Origin: Rhodococcus spongiicola
Lineage (GTDB): Bacteria > Actinomycetota > Actinomycetes > Mycobacteriales > Mycobacteriaceae
Assembly (NCBI RefSeq): GCF_004011835.1
Contig: NZ_RKLN01000007.1
Location: 1 to 64,000 of the forward strand
DNA: 64,000 nt
Direction: 5' to 3'
This document shows, piece by piece, positions 37,017 through 47,586 of this stretch. The notes under the pieces are model-generated. The model ran no database searches, was not told the DNA's origin, and saw nothing but the letters and a program-made list of their open reading frames with translations. How positions within the stretch are numbered: position 1 is the stretch's first letter; each line of letters opens with the position of its first letter. A program made the position numbers and the translations under genes.

Positions 37017-38515
37017 TGAGAATCGAGACCGAGCGCCGCACCGGCAGGGCCGACCGTGGGCCCCGGACCCGGATCGGCGCGTGGCTGGCGCGTCCGCTGA
37101 CGTCGTTTCACCTGGTCGTCACGATCGCGATGTTGCTGACGGTGCTGGGGCTGGTGATGGTTCTGTCGTCATCGAGCGTCGAGTCCGTGGCGCAGGACGG
37201 GTCGGCCTACGGGAGGTTCGTCTCCCAGGTGATCTTCGCGGCCGTCGGACTCGTGATCTTCTACGTCGCATTGATGATCCCGATCCGGGTGGTTCGGGAA
37301 TGGGCGTTACCGGCCGTCGCTGTCACCGCCGTGATGCTCGTGTTGGTGCTCATCCCGGGCATAGGCACGGAGTCGCAGGGTACTCGCGGATGGTTCGTGA
37401 TCGGCCCGATCTCGCTGCAGCCATCGGAACTGGCGAAGATCGCGTTCTCGGTCTGGGGCGCGCATCTGCTGGCGACGCGTCGGCGGGACAATCCGCAGCT
37501 CAAGGAGATTCTCACTCCGCTGGTTCCGGCGGCGATTATCGTTTTGGCGCTCGTCGTGCTTCAACCGGACTACGGCACCGCCGTCTCCCTCGCGATCATC
37601 GTGCTCGCGCTGCTGTGGTTCGCGGGACTGCCGCTCAAGATCTTCTTCGCCATCCTCGGTGCGGGCGCGGTCGCGGCGGTCACCCTCGCCATGACTGCCG
37701 GCTACCGATCCGCGCGCGTCCGGGCGTTCTTCGATCCCGAAGCGGATCCGCAAGGAAGCGGCTACCAGGCTCGACAGGCCAAGTACGCCCTTGCGGACGG
37801 CAGTCTGTTCGGTGAGGGACTCGGGCAGAGTTCTGCGAAGTGGAGCTACCTGCCCAATGCCCACAACGATTTCATCTTCGCGATCATAGGCGAGGAACTC
37901 GGGTTCATCGGTGCGGGCGCGGTGATCGGCTTGTTCGGTCTGTTCGTATACACCGGCCTCCGGATCGCCCGGCGCTCGGCCGACCCTTTCTTGCAGTTGC
38001 TCACAGCGACTGCGACCGCTTGGATCACCGGGCAGGCCTTCATCAACATCGGCTACGTGGTCGGTGTGCTGCCCGTGACAGGTCTCCAGTTGCCGCTGGT
38101 GTCTGCGGGTGGTACGTCGACGGCGACGACACTTCTCATGTTCGGTCTCATCGCAAGCGCGGCACGGCACGAACCGGAGGCGGTCGCGGCATTGCACGGC
38201 GGCCAGGACGGGCGTCTCTCCCGTCTGCTTCGCCTGCCGAAACCGGCACCGTACATCCCGCCGCGCGCGCCGCGCCGGAGGGGTGCTGCCGCGGTCCGGA
38301 GAACGCAGTCGAACCGGGTCCCGCCCGACCGCCGCGAGCGGACGCCGCGGCGGAACCCTCGAGCTGTGCAGGACGAGCCTCGCAGAGGGTCGTCGAACGC
38401 AGACGCGCGGGGCGGAGACAATCGAGGACGGCGGGGACACGACCCTGCTTCTGAACGTCGGCGGGCGACACGATCACGTGGTCCCCGTCCAGGAGAGCGA
38501 GGAATGCGTAAGTGA
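37016..38515 (+). CDS. ftsW: Lipid II glycan polymerase FtsW (SEDS family)
   Basis: A 499-residue SEDS protein with about ten membrane helices, polymerising septal glycan with FtsI. Conserved blocks include [39 protein letters not shown] with the essential Asp region, [22 protein letters not shown] and [16 protein letters not shown] long basic cytoplasmic tail of about 110 residues ([14 protein letters not shown] onward) follows the last helix, typical of mycolata. ATG 37016 overlaps the murD stop. Confidence 0.95.
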   Translation: MRIETERRTGRADRGPRTRIGAWLARPLTSFHLVVTIAMLLTVLGLVMVLSSSSVESVAQDGSAYGRFVSQVIFAAVGLVIFYVALMIPIRVVREWALPAVAVTAVMLVLVLIPGIGTESQGTRGWFVIGPISLQPSELAKIAFSVWGAHLLATRRRDNPQLKEILTPLVPAAIIVLALVVLQPDYGTAVSLAIIVLALLWFAGLPLKIFFAILGAGAVAAVTLAMTAGYRSARVRAFFDPEADPQGSGYQARQAKYALADGSLFGEGLGQSSAKWSYLPNAHNDFIFAIIGEELGFIGAGAVIGLFGLFVYTGLRIARRSADPFLQLLTATATAWITGQAFINIGYVVGVLPVTGLQLPLVSAGGTSTATTLLMFGLIASAARHEPEAVAALHGGQDGRLSRLLRLPKPAPYIPPRAPRRRGAAAVRRTQSNRVPPDRRERTPRRNPRAVQDEPRRGSSNADARGGDNRGRRGHDPASERRRATRSRGPRPGERGMRK

Positions 38516-39657
38516 ACGGCGACAACCGCGAGAATGCGGCCCTGAGCGTGGTGGTGGCCGGAGGCGGAACCGCAGGTCACATCGAGCCGGCGATGGCCGT
38601 CGCGGATGCGATCCAAGCTCTCGATCCGTCCGCGGTGGTGACGGCACTCGGTACCGAGCGTGGACTCGAGACGGCGCTGGTGCCGAAGCGGGGATATGTG
38701 CTCGAACTGATCCCTCCGGTGCCGCTGCCGCGGAAGCCGACGATGGATCTGCTCCGGTTGCCCGGACGGATACGGCGCTCGGTCGCCACGACCCGTGCCA
38801 TCCTCGACCGGACGAACGCGGACGTGATCGTCGGGTTCGGCGGCTACGTGGCACTGCCGGCGTACCTGGCGGCGGGCTCGGGTCTGTTTGGTCGGCGGCG
38901 GAGAATCCCCATCGTTGTCCACGAAGCGAACGCCAGCGCCGGGATCGCCAACAAGATCGGTGCGCGTCGTGCCCGCCGAGTGTTGGCTGCCGTCGCGGGT
39001 TCGGGCGTCGCGGCGCGGGGTCACGAGGACGCGGAAATCGTCGGTGTCCCCGTGCGCTCGTCGATCACCGGACTCGATCGGGGGTCGCTGCGGGCGAAGG
39101 CTCGTGAACACTTCGGCTTGCCCGCCGAGGGGCCGGTGCTGCTGGTCTTCGGAGGCTCCCAGGGTGCTCGCTCGCTCAACGAGGCGGTCGCGGGCGCGGC
39201 ACAGGAGTTAACGGCTGCCGGGATCTCGGTGTTGCATGCGTACGGTCCCAAGAACTCTGTCGATGTCGAATCCCATCCAGCCGCACCGTACGTCGCGGTG
39301 CCCTATCTGTCGCGGATGGATCTGGCCTATTCGGCGGCGGATGTGGTGATCTGCCGGTCGGGCGCGATGACGGTCGCCGAGGTGTCGGCCGTCGGGCTGC
39401 CCGCGGTATACGTGCCGCTGCCACACGGAAACGGTGAACAGGAACTCAATGCGCGACCGGTCGTGGCAGTCGGCGGAGGGATGATGGTGGCGGACGGCGA
39501 CCTGACGCCGAAGTACGTGGCCGAAACCGTGGTCCCGTTACTCCGTGATCATGCACGTATCGAGGAGATGAGCCGAAACGCCGCTGGGGCCGGGCACCGC
39601 GATGCGGCAGCCTTGGTGGCACAGATCGTTGTCGAGGTAGCAAGGGGAAGGCGATGA
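38512..39657 (+). CDS. murG: UDP-GlcNAc--undecaprenyl-PP-MurNAc-pentapeptide transferase MurG
   Basis: A 381-residue GT28 glycosyltransferase converting lipid I to lipid II on the inner membrane face. [22 protein letters not shown] is the first glycine-rich loop, [18 protein letters not shown] and [15 protein letters not shown] the others, and [31 protein letters not shown] the UDP-GlcNAc site. GTG 38512 overlaps the ftsW stop; the murG stop overlaps murC (ATGA). Confidence 0.96.
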   Translation: MNGDNRENAALSVVVAGGGTAGHIEPAMAVADAIQALDPSAVVTALGTERGLETALVPKRGYVLELIPPVPLPRKPTMDLLRLPGRIRRSVATTRAILDRTNADVIVGFGGYVALPAYLAAGSGLFGRRRRIPIVVHEANASAGIANKIGARRARRVLAAVAGSGVAARGHEDAEIVGVPVRSSITGLDRGSLRAKAREHFGLPAEGPVLLVFGGSQGARSLNEAVAGAAQELTAAGISVLHAYGPKNSVDVESHPAAPYVAVPYLSRMDLAYSAADVVICRSGAMTVAEVSAVGLPAVYVPLPHGNGEQELNARPVVAVGGGMMVADGDLTPKYVAETVVPLLRDHARIEEMSRNAAGAGHRDAAALVAQIVVEVARGRR

Positions 39658-41150
39658 GCGCGCAGTTGCCCGCGGGTCTCGAGCGGGTACACATGGTCGG
39701 CATCGGAGGTGCCGGAATGTCCGGCATTGCGCGGATCCTGCTCGCGCGTGGCGGGCAGGTGTCGGGCTCCGACGCCAGGGAGAGTCGTGGGGTGCTCGCA
39801 TTGCGGGCCAGGGGTGCGATCGTCCGGATCGGGCACGACGCGAGTGCGCTGGATCTGGTGCCCGGCGGCCCGACCGCGGTCGTCACGAGCTTTGCGGCGA
39901 TCCCCAATGACAACCCTGAACTCGTCGAGGCGCGCCGCCGCGGGATTCCCGTGATGATGCGCCCCGCCGTCCTGGCTTCGTTGATGCGGGGACACCGTAC
40001 GTTGTTGGTGTCGGGTACCCACGGCAAGACCTCGACCACCTCGATGCTCGTCGTTGCGTTGCAGCATTGCGGGTTCGATCCTTCCTTCGCCGTCGGCGGC
40101 GAGCTCAACGAGGCTGGAACCAACGCGCACCACGGTTCGGGTGAGGTCTTCGTTGCCGAGGCAGACGAGAGCGACGGCTCACTGCTGCAGTACGACCCGG
40201 ATCTGGTGGTGGTCACCAACATCGAGGCCGACCATCTCGATTTCTTCGGTAGCAGCGAGGCATACGTCCAGGTTTTCGATGACTTCGTCGCGCGCATCGC
40301 GCCCGGTGGCCTCTTGGTGGCGTGCCTCGACGATCCGGGGTCGGCGGCACTCGCGTGCCGCACCGTCGAGTCCGGTCGTACGGACGTGCGGGTGCTCGGC
40401 TACGGCACCACAGAAGCCGTCGGTGCCGCCGCAGGCATTCCGGTCGGTGTGGAGTTGGTGTCATGGGAGGCGTGTGATATCGGAGGTGTTGCGAACATCC
40501 GGATCTCCGGTGAGGCTGACGAACGCGCCCTGCGCCTGGGTGTGCCCGGAAAGCACATGGCACTCAACGCGCTTGCGGCGCTGCTTGCAGGTCTGGATTC
40601 CGGCGCGCAGATCGATGAGCTCCTGGAGGGCCTGGCCGGTTTCGGCGGCGTCCACCGCCGCTTCCAGCTGACCGGGCGCGAGCGCGAGGTCCGGCTGTTC
40701 GATGACTACGCCCATCACCCCACCGAGGTGCGTACCGTGCTCGGTGCAGCCCGCGAACTCGTCGTCCGAAGTCCGCGAGGTCGAGTAATCGTGGTGTTCC
40801 AGCCGCACCTGTACTCGCGGACCGCGACGTTTGCGCGCGAGTTCGGTGAGGCACTGGACGTTGCCGACGAGGTGATGGTCCTCGACGTCTACGGCGCTCG
40901 GGAGGAGCCGATTCCGGGGGTCAGTGGCGCGCTTGTTGCACAAGGAGTCACGAAACCCGTTCACTACCAGCCCGATCGGTCCCAGGTCCCTCGACAGATC
41001 GCGGAGATAGCAGAGCCGGGCGACATCGTAATCACGATGGGTGCGGGCGACGTGACGATGCTCGGCGGGGAGATCCTCGACGCGTTGCGGGCGCGCCCGA
41101 ATCGGGCTCGTCGTTCGGGTGCGGTGGGATCGGGTCCGGAGTCGCGATGA
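39654..41150 (+). CDS. murC: UDP-N-acetylmuramate--L-alanine ligase MurC
   Basis: A 498-residue Mur ligase adding the first peptide residue. [19 protein letters not shown] is the Rossmann motif, [15 protein letters not shown] the ATP P-loop, [33 protein letters not shown] the Mg site and [15 protein letters not shown] the C-terminal signature. ATG 39654 overlaps murG and the stop overlaps ftsQ. As the committed step it is a known target of kinase control in mycobacteria. Confidence 0.96.
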   Translation: MSAQLPAGLERVHMVGIGGAGMSGIARILLARGGQVSGSDARESRGVLALRARGAIVRIGHDASALDLVPGGPTAVVTSFAAIPNDNPELVEARRRGIPVMMRPAVLASLMRGHRTLLVSGTHGKTSTTSMLVVALQHCGFDPSFAVGGELNEAGTNAHHGSGEVFVAEADESDGSLLQYDPDLVVVTNIEADHLDFFGSSEAYVQVFDDFVARIAPGGLLVACLDDPGSAALACRTVESGRTDVRVLGYGTTEAVGAAAGIPVGVELVSWEACDIGGVANIRISGEADERALRLGVPGKHMALNALAALLAGLDSGAQIDELLEGLAGFGGVHRRFQLTGREREVRLFDDYAHHPTEVRTVLGAARELVVRSPRGRVIVVFQPHLYSRTATFAREFGEALDVADEVMVLDVYGAREEPIPGVSGALVAQGVTKPVHYQPDRSQVPRQIAEIAEPGDIVITMGAGDVTMLGGEILDALRARPNRARRSGAVGSGPESR

Positions 41151-41974
41151 CGGCCGACGGTCAGGACCGGCCCCACCGTAGGCGTCGGGGCATGCGGCGG
41201 GACCGGGGTTCACGAACGCGAACTGACCGTGAGCGCCCTGGGTCGGCCGAGAGCCCGGGCTCGGCCAAGAGCAATACGGGACGTGGGTCGGTCGACCGTG
41301 AACGTGCCCGATCCTTGCGGCGCAAGGTATTCCTGATCACCGCGGCGTCTGTGACCGCGATCGCGGCGTTGGTCGGGGTGCTGTGGTTCAGCCCGTTGAT
41401 GTCGGTGCGGCAGGTCGAGTACGTCGGCGACGGACGGGTGACCGAGGAGGAGGTGTTGCGGGCCCTCAGCGTCGCGGAGGGGACGCCGCTCCTTCGGGTC
41501 GACACCGGCGCCGCGGCGCGTCGGGTCGCCGGCATTCCACGCGTCGCGGAGGCTCGGGTGCAGCGACAGTACCCGTCCACGGTGAGGGTCACCGTGACGG
41601 AGCGGGTTCCCGTGGTGTTCTTCGATTCCCCGCAGGGCCAGCACCTGATGGACGCGGGCGGCGTCGACTACGCGATCGAGCCACCCCCGCCCGGTCTCGC
41701 TCGGCTGGTTACGCCGACTCCGAGGCACGATGATCAGGTGACGCAGGCCGCTTTGGCGGTGCTCGAGGGGCTGCCGGAGCCGGTTCGCGTTCAGGTGTCC
41801 GAGGTTGCGGCGCCAACGATTTCGAACATCTCGGTTACGCTGGACGACGGCCGCGTCTTGGTGTGGGGCAGCATCGACGATTCCGAGAGGAAATCGGCGG
41901 TGGTCTCCGTGCTTTTGACACAGCCCGGTCAGGTCTTCGACGTGTCGAGTCCCGAGCTGCCCACCGTGAAGTAA
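41147..41974 (+). CDS. ftsQ: Cell division protein FtsQ
   Basis: A 275-residue bitopic membrane protein of the FtsQBL complex. A basic cytoplasmic domain of about 60 residues ([14 protein letters not shown]) precedes a membrane helix ([21 protein letters not shown]), a POTRA domain starting at [22 protein letters not shown], and the FtsQ/DivIB beta domain. ATG 41147 overlaps the murC stop (ATGA). It ends the coupled murE-ftsQ run; ftsZ follows after 214 bp. Confidence 0.93.
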   Translation: MTADGQDRPHRRRRGMRRDRGSRTRTDRERPGSAESPGSAKSNTGRGSVDRERARSLRRKVFLITAASVTAIAALVGVLWFSPLMSVRQVEYVGDGRVTEEEVLRALSVAEGTPLLRVDTGAAARRVAGIPRVAEARVQRQYPSTVRVTVTERVPVVFFDSPQGQHLMDAGGVDYAIEPPPPGLARLVTPTPRHDDQVTQAALAVLEGLPEPVRVQVSEVAAPTISNISVTLDDGRVLVWGSIDDSERKSAVVSVLLTQPGQVFDVSSPELPTVK

Positions 41975-42100
41975 TGGCAATCGGGTGAGCGGCGCTGAGA
42001 ACGGATCGGGTTTGAAGCCCCGCAGAAACTTTGGCGGGTGTCGGCGCGCCTGCTGGCGGATCGCTGTGACACTGCATAGCGTTTCGTTGTAGCAAACCAC

Positions 42101-42106
42101 TTGACA
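42101..42106 (+). promoter_or_regulatory. Candidate -35 element of an ftsZ promoter
   Basis: An exact TTGACA, 83 bases before the ftsZ ATG, in the 214-bp ftsQ-ftsZ gap. The expected -10 position (about 42125) reads TGAGGT, a poor match, so the assignment is tentative. ftsZ having its own promoters inside the dcw cluster is known in actinobacteria. Confidence 0.4.
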
Positions 42107-42188
42107 TAACCTCGACCCTGTGGTTGAGGTTGAGGGTTTCCCCCTCGCTAGTACCAGCGCGAAATCCACTCACGGAAGGCGAGAGCCT

Positions 42189-43409
42189 ATGACGCCCCCG
42201 CACAACTACCTCGCCGTCATCAAGGTCGTCGGTGTCGGCGGAGGCGGCGTCAATGCGGTCAACCGCATGATCGACCAAGGACTCAAGGGAGTCGAGTTCA
42301 TTGCGGTCAACACGGACGCGCAGGCACTCATGTTGTGCGACGCCCATGTCAAGCTCGACGTCGGGCGGGAGTTGACCCACGGACTCGGCGCGGGCGCCGA
42401 CCCGGACGTGGGCCGCAAGGCTGCCGAGGACGACAAAGACGAGATCGAAGAGGTCCTCAAAGGCGCCGACATGGTCTTCGTGACTGCGGGCGAAGGCGGT
42501 GGCACGGGCACCGGCGGCGCGCCCGTCGTGGCGAGCATTGCCCGCAAGCTCGGCGCTCTCACCATCGGCGTCGTAACGCGCCCGTTCACGTTCGAGGGTA
42601 AGCGTCGCGCATCGCAGGCGGACTCGGGCATCACCGCGCTACGTGAATCCTGCGACACTCTGATCGTGATCCCGAATGACCGGCTGCTCCAGCTCAGCGA
42701 CGAGAATATGAAGCTGACGGACGCGTTCCAGAGCGCCGACGAGGTGCTCCTCAACGGCGTTCAGGGCATCACCGATCTGATCACCACTCCGGGCCTGATC
42801 AACGTCGATTTCGCTGACGTCAAGAGCGTCATGTCCGGTGCCGGCAGCGCGCTGATGGGCATCGGGACGGCGCAGGGCGACGGCCGGGCTATCAAGGCCG
42901 CCGGGTCGGCGATCAACTCGCCGCTGCTAGAGGCGTCGATGGACGGTGCGCGCGGCGTCCTGATGTCGATTGCCGGTGGCTCGGACCTGGGTCTTTTCGA
43001 GATCAATGAGGCGGCCTCGCTCGTTCAGGAAGCCGCGCACGTCGACGCCAACATCATCTTCGGAACCGTCATCGACGATTCTCTCGGCGACGAGGTCCGT
43101 GTGACAGTGATCGCGGCCGGCTTCGACGGTGGCGCTCCGGCCAAGCGCCCGATCGATGTTCAGTCCGCGCTCGGACGAGGGAACATCGGTGCCGGACGAG
43201 CCGGTGAGGTCGGTCGACCCGAGCGTGCCGCGTCCACGCCGTCCACTACCACTCCAGCACCGCATGTGGCTTCGCGTGAGGTCGGAGCACCAACCGGGGG
43301 TTCGAGCTTGCCCCCGCTCGGCGGCAACTCTGCTTCGCGCGCTGTGCCGGCGGGCGACGACGAGGACGATGATGACGATGTTGACGTTCCCATTTTCATG
43401 AAGCGTTGA
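42189..43409 (+). CDS. ftsZ: Cell division GTPase FtsZ
   Basis: A 406-residue tubulin homologue that assembles the Z-ring. [16 protein letters not shown] begins the GTPase domain, [16 protein letters not shown] is the tubulin signature, and [14 protein letters not shown]-like [16 protein letters not shown] follows. A flexible Pro/Ala/Ser linker leads to an acidic stretch ([17 protein letters not shown]), the partner-binding tail used by SepF and FtsW. ATG 42189 follows GGAAGG. The stop overlaps the TTG start of pgeF. Confidence 0.98.
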   Translation: MTPPHNYLAVIKVVGVGGGGVNAVNRMIDQGLKGVEFIAVNTDAQALMLCDAHVKLDVGRELTHGLGAGADPDVGRKAAEDDKDEIEEVLKGADMVFVTAGEGGGTGTGGAPVVASIARKLGALTIGVVTRPFTFEGKRRASQADSGITALRESCDTLIVIPNDRLLQLSDENMKLTDAFQSADEVLLNGVQGITDLITTPGLINVDFADVKSVMSGAGSALMGIGTAQGDGRAIKAAGSAINSPLLEASMDGARGVLMSIAGGSDLGLFEINEAASLVQEAAHVDANIIFGTVIDDSLGDEVRVTVIAAGFDGGAPAKRPIDVQSALGRGNIGAGRAGEVGRPERAASTPSTTTPAPHVASREVGAPTGGSSLPPLGGNSASRAVPAGDDEDDDDDVDVPIFMKR

Positions 43410-44155
43410 AGAGGGCATTGGTAAGTGGTCTACGGGTCCGGCGGGTCGTCACGACCCGGGCCGGAGGTGTGTCCGCAGCACCGTACGACTCGTTCAACCT
43501 CGGTGACCACGTCGGTGACGACCCCGCCGCCGTCGATGTCAATCGTCGGCGGCTTGCCGAGGGCATCGGGCTGCCGTTAGAGCGTCTGGTGTGGATGGAG
43601 CAAATCCACGGCCGAAACGTGACGGTGGTCGACGGTCCTCGCGCTCCCGCGGACGGTCCGGTGCCGGTGACGGACGCACTCGTGACCAAGGAGCCCGACC
43701 TTGCTTTGGTAGCGCTGAGCGCGGACTGTGTGCCGATCCTGCTCTCCGATGACGAGGCGGGTGTGATTGCAGCCGTGCATGCCGGTCGCATCGGAGCCCG
43801 GGTCGGCATCGTTCCAGAGGTCGTCGGCGCGATGATCAAACTGGGCGCGCGTCCGGAGCGGATCGGGGCCTTCCTGGGGCCGGCCGCCAGCGGACGCAGG
43901 TACGAGGTTCCGGCCACGATGCAGGCCGACGTCGAGAAGTTCCTCCCCGGCAGCGCGACTCGCACCGTGAACGGCACTCCAGGACTGGACCTGCGTGCGG
44001 GGCTGCGGCGGCAACTGCTGGCAATAGGCGTTTCGAGTGTCGCAGAGGATCCGCGATGCACGATCGAGGATCCGACGTTGTTCAGCCACCGCCGGGGCGC
44101 TCCAACCGGCAGATTCGCGTCGGTGATCTGGCTGGATTCATCAGGACAAGATTGA
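43406..44155 (+). CDS. pgeF: PgeF/YfiH multicopper-like laccase-domain protein
   Basis: A 249-residue protein of the YfiH/DUF152 family, described both as a purine nucleoside phosphorylase-like enzyme and as a peptidoglycan-editing factor. [49 protein letters not shown] and [15 protein letters not shown] supply the conserved His/Cys metal-site residues. The start is TTG at 43406, overlapping the ftsZ stop (TTGA); a TTG at 43418 is possible. It is Rv2149c-like in position. Confidence 0.9.
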   Translation: MKRALVSGLRVRRVVTTRAGGVSAAPYDSFNLGDHVGDDPAAVDVNRRRLAEGIGLPLERLVWMEQIHGRNVTVVDGPRAPADGPVPVTDALVTKEPDLALVALSADCVPILLSDDEAGVIAAVHAGRIGARVGIVPEVVGAMIKLGARPERIGAFLGPAASGRRYEVPATMQADVEKFLPGSATRTVNGTPGLDLRAGLRRQLLAIGVSSVAEDPRCTIEDPTLFSHRRGAPTGRFASVIWLDSSGQD

Positions 44156-44165
44156 CGGAGACGAG

Positions 44166-44924
44166 TTGACGGTCGGGATGGGCAGGCGCGACGACACAGC
44201 TAGGCGCAACGACATAGCATCGGCACTCGCTGCGGTCCGTACGAGACTCGACGCGGCGTGCCGGGACGCGGGGCGTGATCCTGCGGAAGTCGTATTGCTT
44301 CCAGTGACGAAGTTCTTCCCCGCCTCGGACGTGCGGACCCTCTATGATCTCGGCTGCCGCGAGTTCGGCGAGTCGCGCGAACCGGAGGCGAGTACCAAGA
44401 TCGCGGAGTTCCGAGCCGATTCCGGCGTCGTCGACGTCGTGCGGTGGCACATGATCGGCAGACTTCAGCGGAACAAGGTCAGGTCCGTGGTGCGGTGGGC
44501 GGACACGGTCCACTCGGTGGACAGCGTCCGGTTGGCCGATACCCTCGATGCGGCCGTCGGTGTCGCGCGTGACGACGGGACCCGTTCCGGTCCACTCGAA
44601 GTGCTGCTCCAGGTGAGCCTGGACACCGATCCGGCGCGCGGTGGTGTCGCGGTGGAGGAAGTGGACGCTCTCGCGGCGCACGTGGCAGCGTCGCCGAATC
44701 TGGCTCTCCGTGGGCTGATGTCGGTGCCACCGGTCGATTCCGATCCGGACCAGGCCTTCGCCTGGCTCGCTGTTGTCCACGCCGGTGTGCTGCGTGACCA
44801 CCCGGCCGCAACCGTGTTGTCCGCAGGGATGACTGGTGATCTGGAAGCGGCGATCCGCCACGGATCGACCTGTGTGCGTGTCGGAACCGCGATCCTCGGT
44901 CAGCGTCCGATAATCTCGGCATAA
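44166..44924 (+). CDS. YggS-family pyridoxal-phosphate-binding protein (PLPBP)
   Basis: A 252-residue protein of the alanine-racemase-like N-terminal barrel family, involved in vitamin B6 homeostasis. [30 protein letters not shown] contains the PLP-binding Lys; [17 protein letters not shown] and [12 protein letters not shown] follow. The usual GENRVQE is FGESREPEA here, as in other actinobacteria. The TTG at 44166 has GGAG five bases upstream; ATG 44178 is an alternative. Rv2148c-like, between pgeF and sepF. Confidence 0.9.
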   Translation: MTVGMGRRDDTARRNDIASALAAVRTRLDAACRDAGRDPAEVVLLPVTKFFPASDVRTLYDLGCREFGESREPEASTKIAEFRADSGVVDVVRWHMIGRLQRNKVRSVVRWADTVHSVDSVRLADTLDAAVGVARDDGTRSGPLEVLLQVSLDTDPARGGVAVEEVDALAAHVAASPNLALRGLMSVPPVDSDPDQAFAWLAVVHAGVLRDHPAATVLSAGMTGDLEAAIRHGSTCVRVGTAILGQRPIISA

Positions 44925-45010
44925 TCACCAGTCACATCGTGAACATCTGCCACACGCAAAGATCGTCAGTCCACCACGAGCGGTGGCTCTGAGACCGCTC
45001 ATCCTATTTA

Positions 45011-45028
45011 GATCTATGCTGATCTATG
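45011..45028 (+). promoter_or_regulatory. Possible sepF promoter region with GATCTATG repeat
   Basis: GATCTATG occurs twice, about ten bases apart, giving TATGCT-like -10 sequences, 60-70 bases before the sepF ATG in a 160-bp gap. No clear -35. Tentative. Confidence 0.3.
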
Positions 45029-45084
45029 CGGTCGGCCGCAGCTTTCGCAAAGTACCCGATCGCCGCGCCCAGGAAGGTCGATCA

Positions 45085-45687
45085 ATGAGCACTCTGCACA
45101 AGTTCAAGGCATACTTCGGCATGGTTCCCCTCGAAGACTTCGAGGACGACTACATCGATGAGCCCGGGCCGCCGCACCGTGACTACTCCGAGCCGGGGTA
45201 CCCCTCCACTCGTCGCGACGAGGTAGACGATTTCGATCGCTACGGCGCCGCGTCACGTCAGCCGACGCCTGTCGAGCCGATGCCGACGCGCCCGACTCGT
45301 CCGATGCCCAGCGCCGGCGCACGGGGAACGACCCGCGGCTCGCTGGCCGTCGACTCGCGTATGGACCGACTCGAGGGCCGGCGCTCACTCGTCGACGAAG
45401 GCGGCCCACTGTCGAAGATCACGACGCTTTGTCCTCGTGACTACGGGGAGGCCCGGACGATTGGCGAGCGGTTCCGCGACGGCAACCCCGTGATCATGGA
45501 TCTCGTGGAGATGAGCAACGCCGATGCCAAGCGGCTGGTGGACTTCGCGGCAGGCCTCGCTTTCGCGCTCCGGGGATCCTTCGACAAGGTTGCGACGAAG
45601 GTATTCCTACTTTCGCCCGCCGGCGTCGATGTCTCGGCCGAGGAGCGTCGTCGTATCGCGGAGACCGGCTACTACAACCAGAAGTAA
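45085..45687 (+). CDS. sepF: Cell division protein SepF
   Basis: A 200-residue FtsZ-membrane anchor. The N-terminal amphipathic segment ([21 protein letters not shown]) is the membrane-targeting helix; a variable Pro/Arg-rich linker is followed by the SepF fold ([51 protein letters not shown]) and the end [18 protein letters not shown] 45085 has AGGAAGG upstream. In actinobacteria lacking FtsA, SepF is the main FtsZ tether. Confidence 0.95.
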   Translation: MSTLHKFKAYFGMVPLEDFEDDYIDEPGPPHRDYSEPGYPSTRRDEVDDFDRYGAASRQPTPVEPMPTRPTRPMPSAGARGTTRGSLAVDSRMDRLEGRRSLVDEGGPLSKITTLCPRDYGEARTIGERFRDGNPVIMDLVEMSNADAKRLVDFAAGLAFALRGSFDKVATKVFLLSPAGVDVSAEERRRIAETGYYNQK

Positions 45688-45791
45688 CCGCTGCGGTCGA
45701 GGAGTGCGCGATCCGGCCCTGTGGGTGTGATGCGCGCCTCTGCTCGGCGGATGGTTTTGATCGACCGGTTGTTGTGAGGCAGAGTGAAGGT

Positions 45792-46094
45792 GTGGCCGTG
45801 TTCTCGGTGATCTACGTGATCTTGTTCGTATTCTGGTTGTTGCTCATCGGACGGATCATCGTCGAGTTCATCCGGGTCTTCGCCAGGGATTGGCGACCAA
45901 CGGGTTTCGTCGTGGTCGTGCTCGAGGTGATCTTCACGGTTACAGACCCGCCAGTGAAGCTCCTTCGCCGACTCATTCCGCCGATATCCCTCGGCGGGGT
46001 TCGTCTCGATCTCTCGATCATGGTGCTGTTGTTTCTGCTGTTCATCCTCATGCAGGTGGTATCCGGGCTGGCGTCACCTCCAGGTTTGGTGTGA
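45792..46094 (+). CDS. YggT-family membrane protein, Rv2146c-like
   Basis: A 100-residue protein with two membrane helices (VIYVILFVFWLLLIGRIIVEF and LSIMVLLFLLFILMQVVSGL) and the family block TDPPVKLLRRLIPPISLGGVRLDLS between them. GTG 45792 matches the family N terminus (VFSVIYVILF); GTG 45774 is in frame upstream. It lies between sepF and wag31 as in mycobacteria. Role unknown, probably assisting polar growth or division. Confidence 0.88.
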   Translation: MAVFSVIYVILFVFWLLLIGRIIVEFIRVFARDWRPTGFVVVVLEVIFTVTDPPVKLLRRLIPPISLGGVRLDLSIMVLLFLLFILMQVVSGLASPPGLV

Positions 46095-46210
46095 CAGAAT
46101 GGGCTGGCAGTTAGTGTGTGACAGGGTAACGAAATGGTTAAGAAGTACGCGCAACGCGCTAGAACACAATGCGTGCTAGACCGCCAATTGACGCGTGAAG
46201 GGATCCTTCC
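46095..46210 (+). promoter_or_regulatory. Probable wag31 promoter region
   Basis: The 116-bp gap contains GTGTGACAG twice (about 46090 and 46116), GGTAACGAAATGGTTAAG, and TAGAAC/TAGACC -10-like hexamers. No single promoter can be chosen with confidence. The direct GTGTGACAG repeat may be a regulator site. Confidence 0.35.
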
Positions 46211-47029
46211 ATGCCGTTAACTCCAGCCGATGTGCACAACGTCGCGTTCAGTAAGCCCCCGATCGGGAAGCGTGGATACAACGAGGATGAGGTCGACGCC
46301 TTCCTCGATCTGGTCGAGCAGGAGCTAGCGCGACTCATCGAGGAAAACACCGATCTTCGTCAGCGCGTAGGTGAGCTCGATCAGGAACTGGCCGACGCGA
46401 AGAAGGCGCCCCGCCCGGCTGCGGCAGCTGCGGCGCCGCCGCCCGTTCCCAAGCCGGAGCCGGAACCGGTCCGGGTCGTCGAACCCCAGAAGGGGGCGCC
46501 GCACCCGACCGAAGACGCCAACATGCAGGCGGCCAAGGTCCTGGGCCTCGCTCAGGAGATGGCGGACCGGCTCACCGGTGAGGCCAAGCTCGAAGCCGAG
46601 CAGCTGCTCAGTGATGCTCGTGTCAACTCGGAGCGTCTGGTAACAGAGGCGCGCACCAAGTCGGAGACGATGGTCGGCGAAGCCAAGCAGAAGTCCGAGT
46701 CGCTCCTGTCCGACGCTCAGACGCGGTCGGAAACCCAGCTGCGCCAGGCCAAGGAGAAGGCTGACGCCCTACAAGCCGACGCCGAGAAGAAGCACACCGA
46801 GATCATGGCGACGATCAACCAGCAGCGGTCGGTTCTCGAGGGTCGGATCGAGCAGCTCAAGACCTTCGAGCGCGAGTACCGTGTGCGCCTGAAGTCATAC
46901 CTGGAGTCGCAACTCGAGGAGTTGGAGCAGCGTGGCTCGGCTGTGCCGGTCGACGGTGGCCAGGACGCCTTCGGCCAGTCCGGTTCACAGTCCGGTTTCA
47001 GGCAGTCTTTCGCCAAGGGAAACAACTGA
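46211..47029 (+). CDS. wag31: DivIVA-like polar growth protein Wag31
   Basis: A 272-residue coiled-coil scaffold that marks poles and directs cell elongation. The DivIVA N-terminal domain is [38 protein letters not shown], followed by a coiled coil, a Pro/Ala linker and a long coiled coil of repeated SE-x-LxxDAxxxSE units (about residues 100-245). A Gly/Ser/Gln-rich tail ends the protein. The region is followed by a small membrane protein gene, as with Rv2144c. Confidence 0.96.
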   Translation: MPLTPADVHNVAFSKPPIGKRGYNEDEVDAFLDLVEQELARLIEENTDLRQRVGELDQELADAKKAPRPAAAAAAPPPVPKPEPEPVRVVEPQKGAPHPTEDANMQAAKVLGLAQEMADRLTGEAKLEAEQLLSDARVNSERLVTEARTKSETMVGEAKQKSESLLSDAQTRSETQLRQAKEKADALQADAEKKHTEIMATINQQRSVLEGRIEQLKTFEREYRVRLKSYLESQLEELEQRGSAVPVDGGQDAFGQSGSQSGFRQSFAKGNN

Positions 47030-47068
47030 CCGAGCCGACGCCGGCGGCTCTCGAACAGAGGGTGAATT

Positions 47069-47287
47069 GTGCTGGTCACGACGCTGCTTCTCGCAGCAGT
47101 TGGATTCGCGATGCTGGTGATCGCTCTGACGACGGGATCCGTCGTCTGGGCGTGGGGAAGCATCGCGGCCTGCATCGTGGGTGCCGTCCTCCTACTGGTC
47201 AGTGCGTTGGCGGACAAGAAAGGCACGCCCGTCGACAAATCCGGCGATTCGAACAACTCGGCCGGGTCGAGGCACCGGGACACCTGA
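47069..47287 (+). CDS. Small membrane protein, Rv2144c-like
   Basis: A 72-residue protein with two membrane helices (LVTTLLLAAVGFAMLVIALTT and WAWGSIAACIVGAVLLLVSAL) and a hydrophilic tail. The start is GTG 47069, 39 bases after the wag31 stop with AGAGGG nearby. The position matches Rv2144c. Function unknown. Confidence 0.78.
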   Translation: MLVTTLLLAAVGFAMLVIALTTGSVVWAWGSIAACIVGAVLLLVSALADKKGTPVDKSGDSNNSAGSRHRDT

Positions 47288-47340
47288 CCAAGGCCTCACG
47301 TACGGACCCGGCTGATACCGTCCCGAGTTCGACTCAGGGC

Positions 47341-47346
47341 TAGACT
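47341..47346 (+). promoter_or_regulatory. -10 element of the ileS promoter
   Basis: TAGACT, a good actinobacterial SigA -10 match, positioned so that transcription would start about 47353, at the 5' side of the T-box leader. No clear -35. Confidence 0.6.
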
Positions 47347-47352
47347 GAAACG

Positions 47353-47586
47353 CACATATGGCGACGATCCGGCAATCACCGGGGAGCCTTCGGAAGAACG
47401 GTTCGATGCGCTCACTTCACGTGACCACCATCGGGCCTACTAGACCCGAACGGGTGGGCCCGTCACAGCCTTGATCGAGTGGCTCGTCGCGCACGCGTGA
47501 TGGGCAAGCGGGGTGGTACCGCGGTAGCGGCGCACAGGGCGTCGCCGTCGTCCCCGTGCCGGTAGATGGGCACGAGGAGCCACGCG
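47353..47586 (+). promoter_or_regulatory. Isoleucine T-box leader of ileS
   Basis: The antiterminator/antisequestrator bulge sequence GGGTGGTACCGCGGTA is at 47511-47526, the hallmark T-box that pairs with the uncharged tRNA 3' end. The candidate specifier codon ATC (Ile) lies at 47375-47377 in a short stem I (CGGCAATCACCGG), the compact form known from actinobacterial ileS. No terminator T-run follows; instead CGTGCC (47555-47560) and GGCACG (47569-47574) flank the ileS ribosome site GAGGAG, fitting translational control. Confidence 0.92.
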
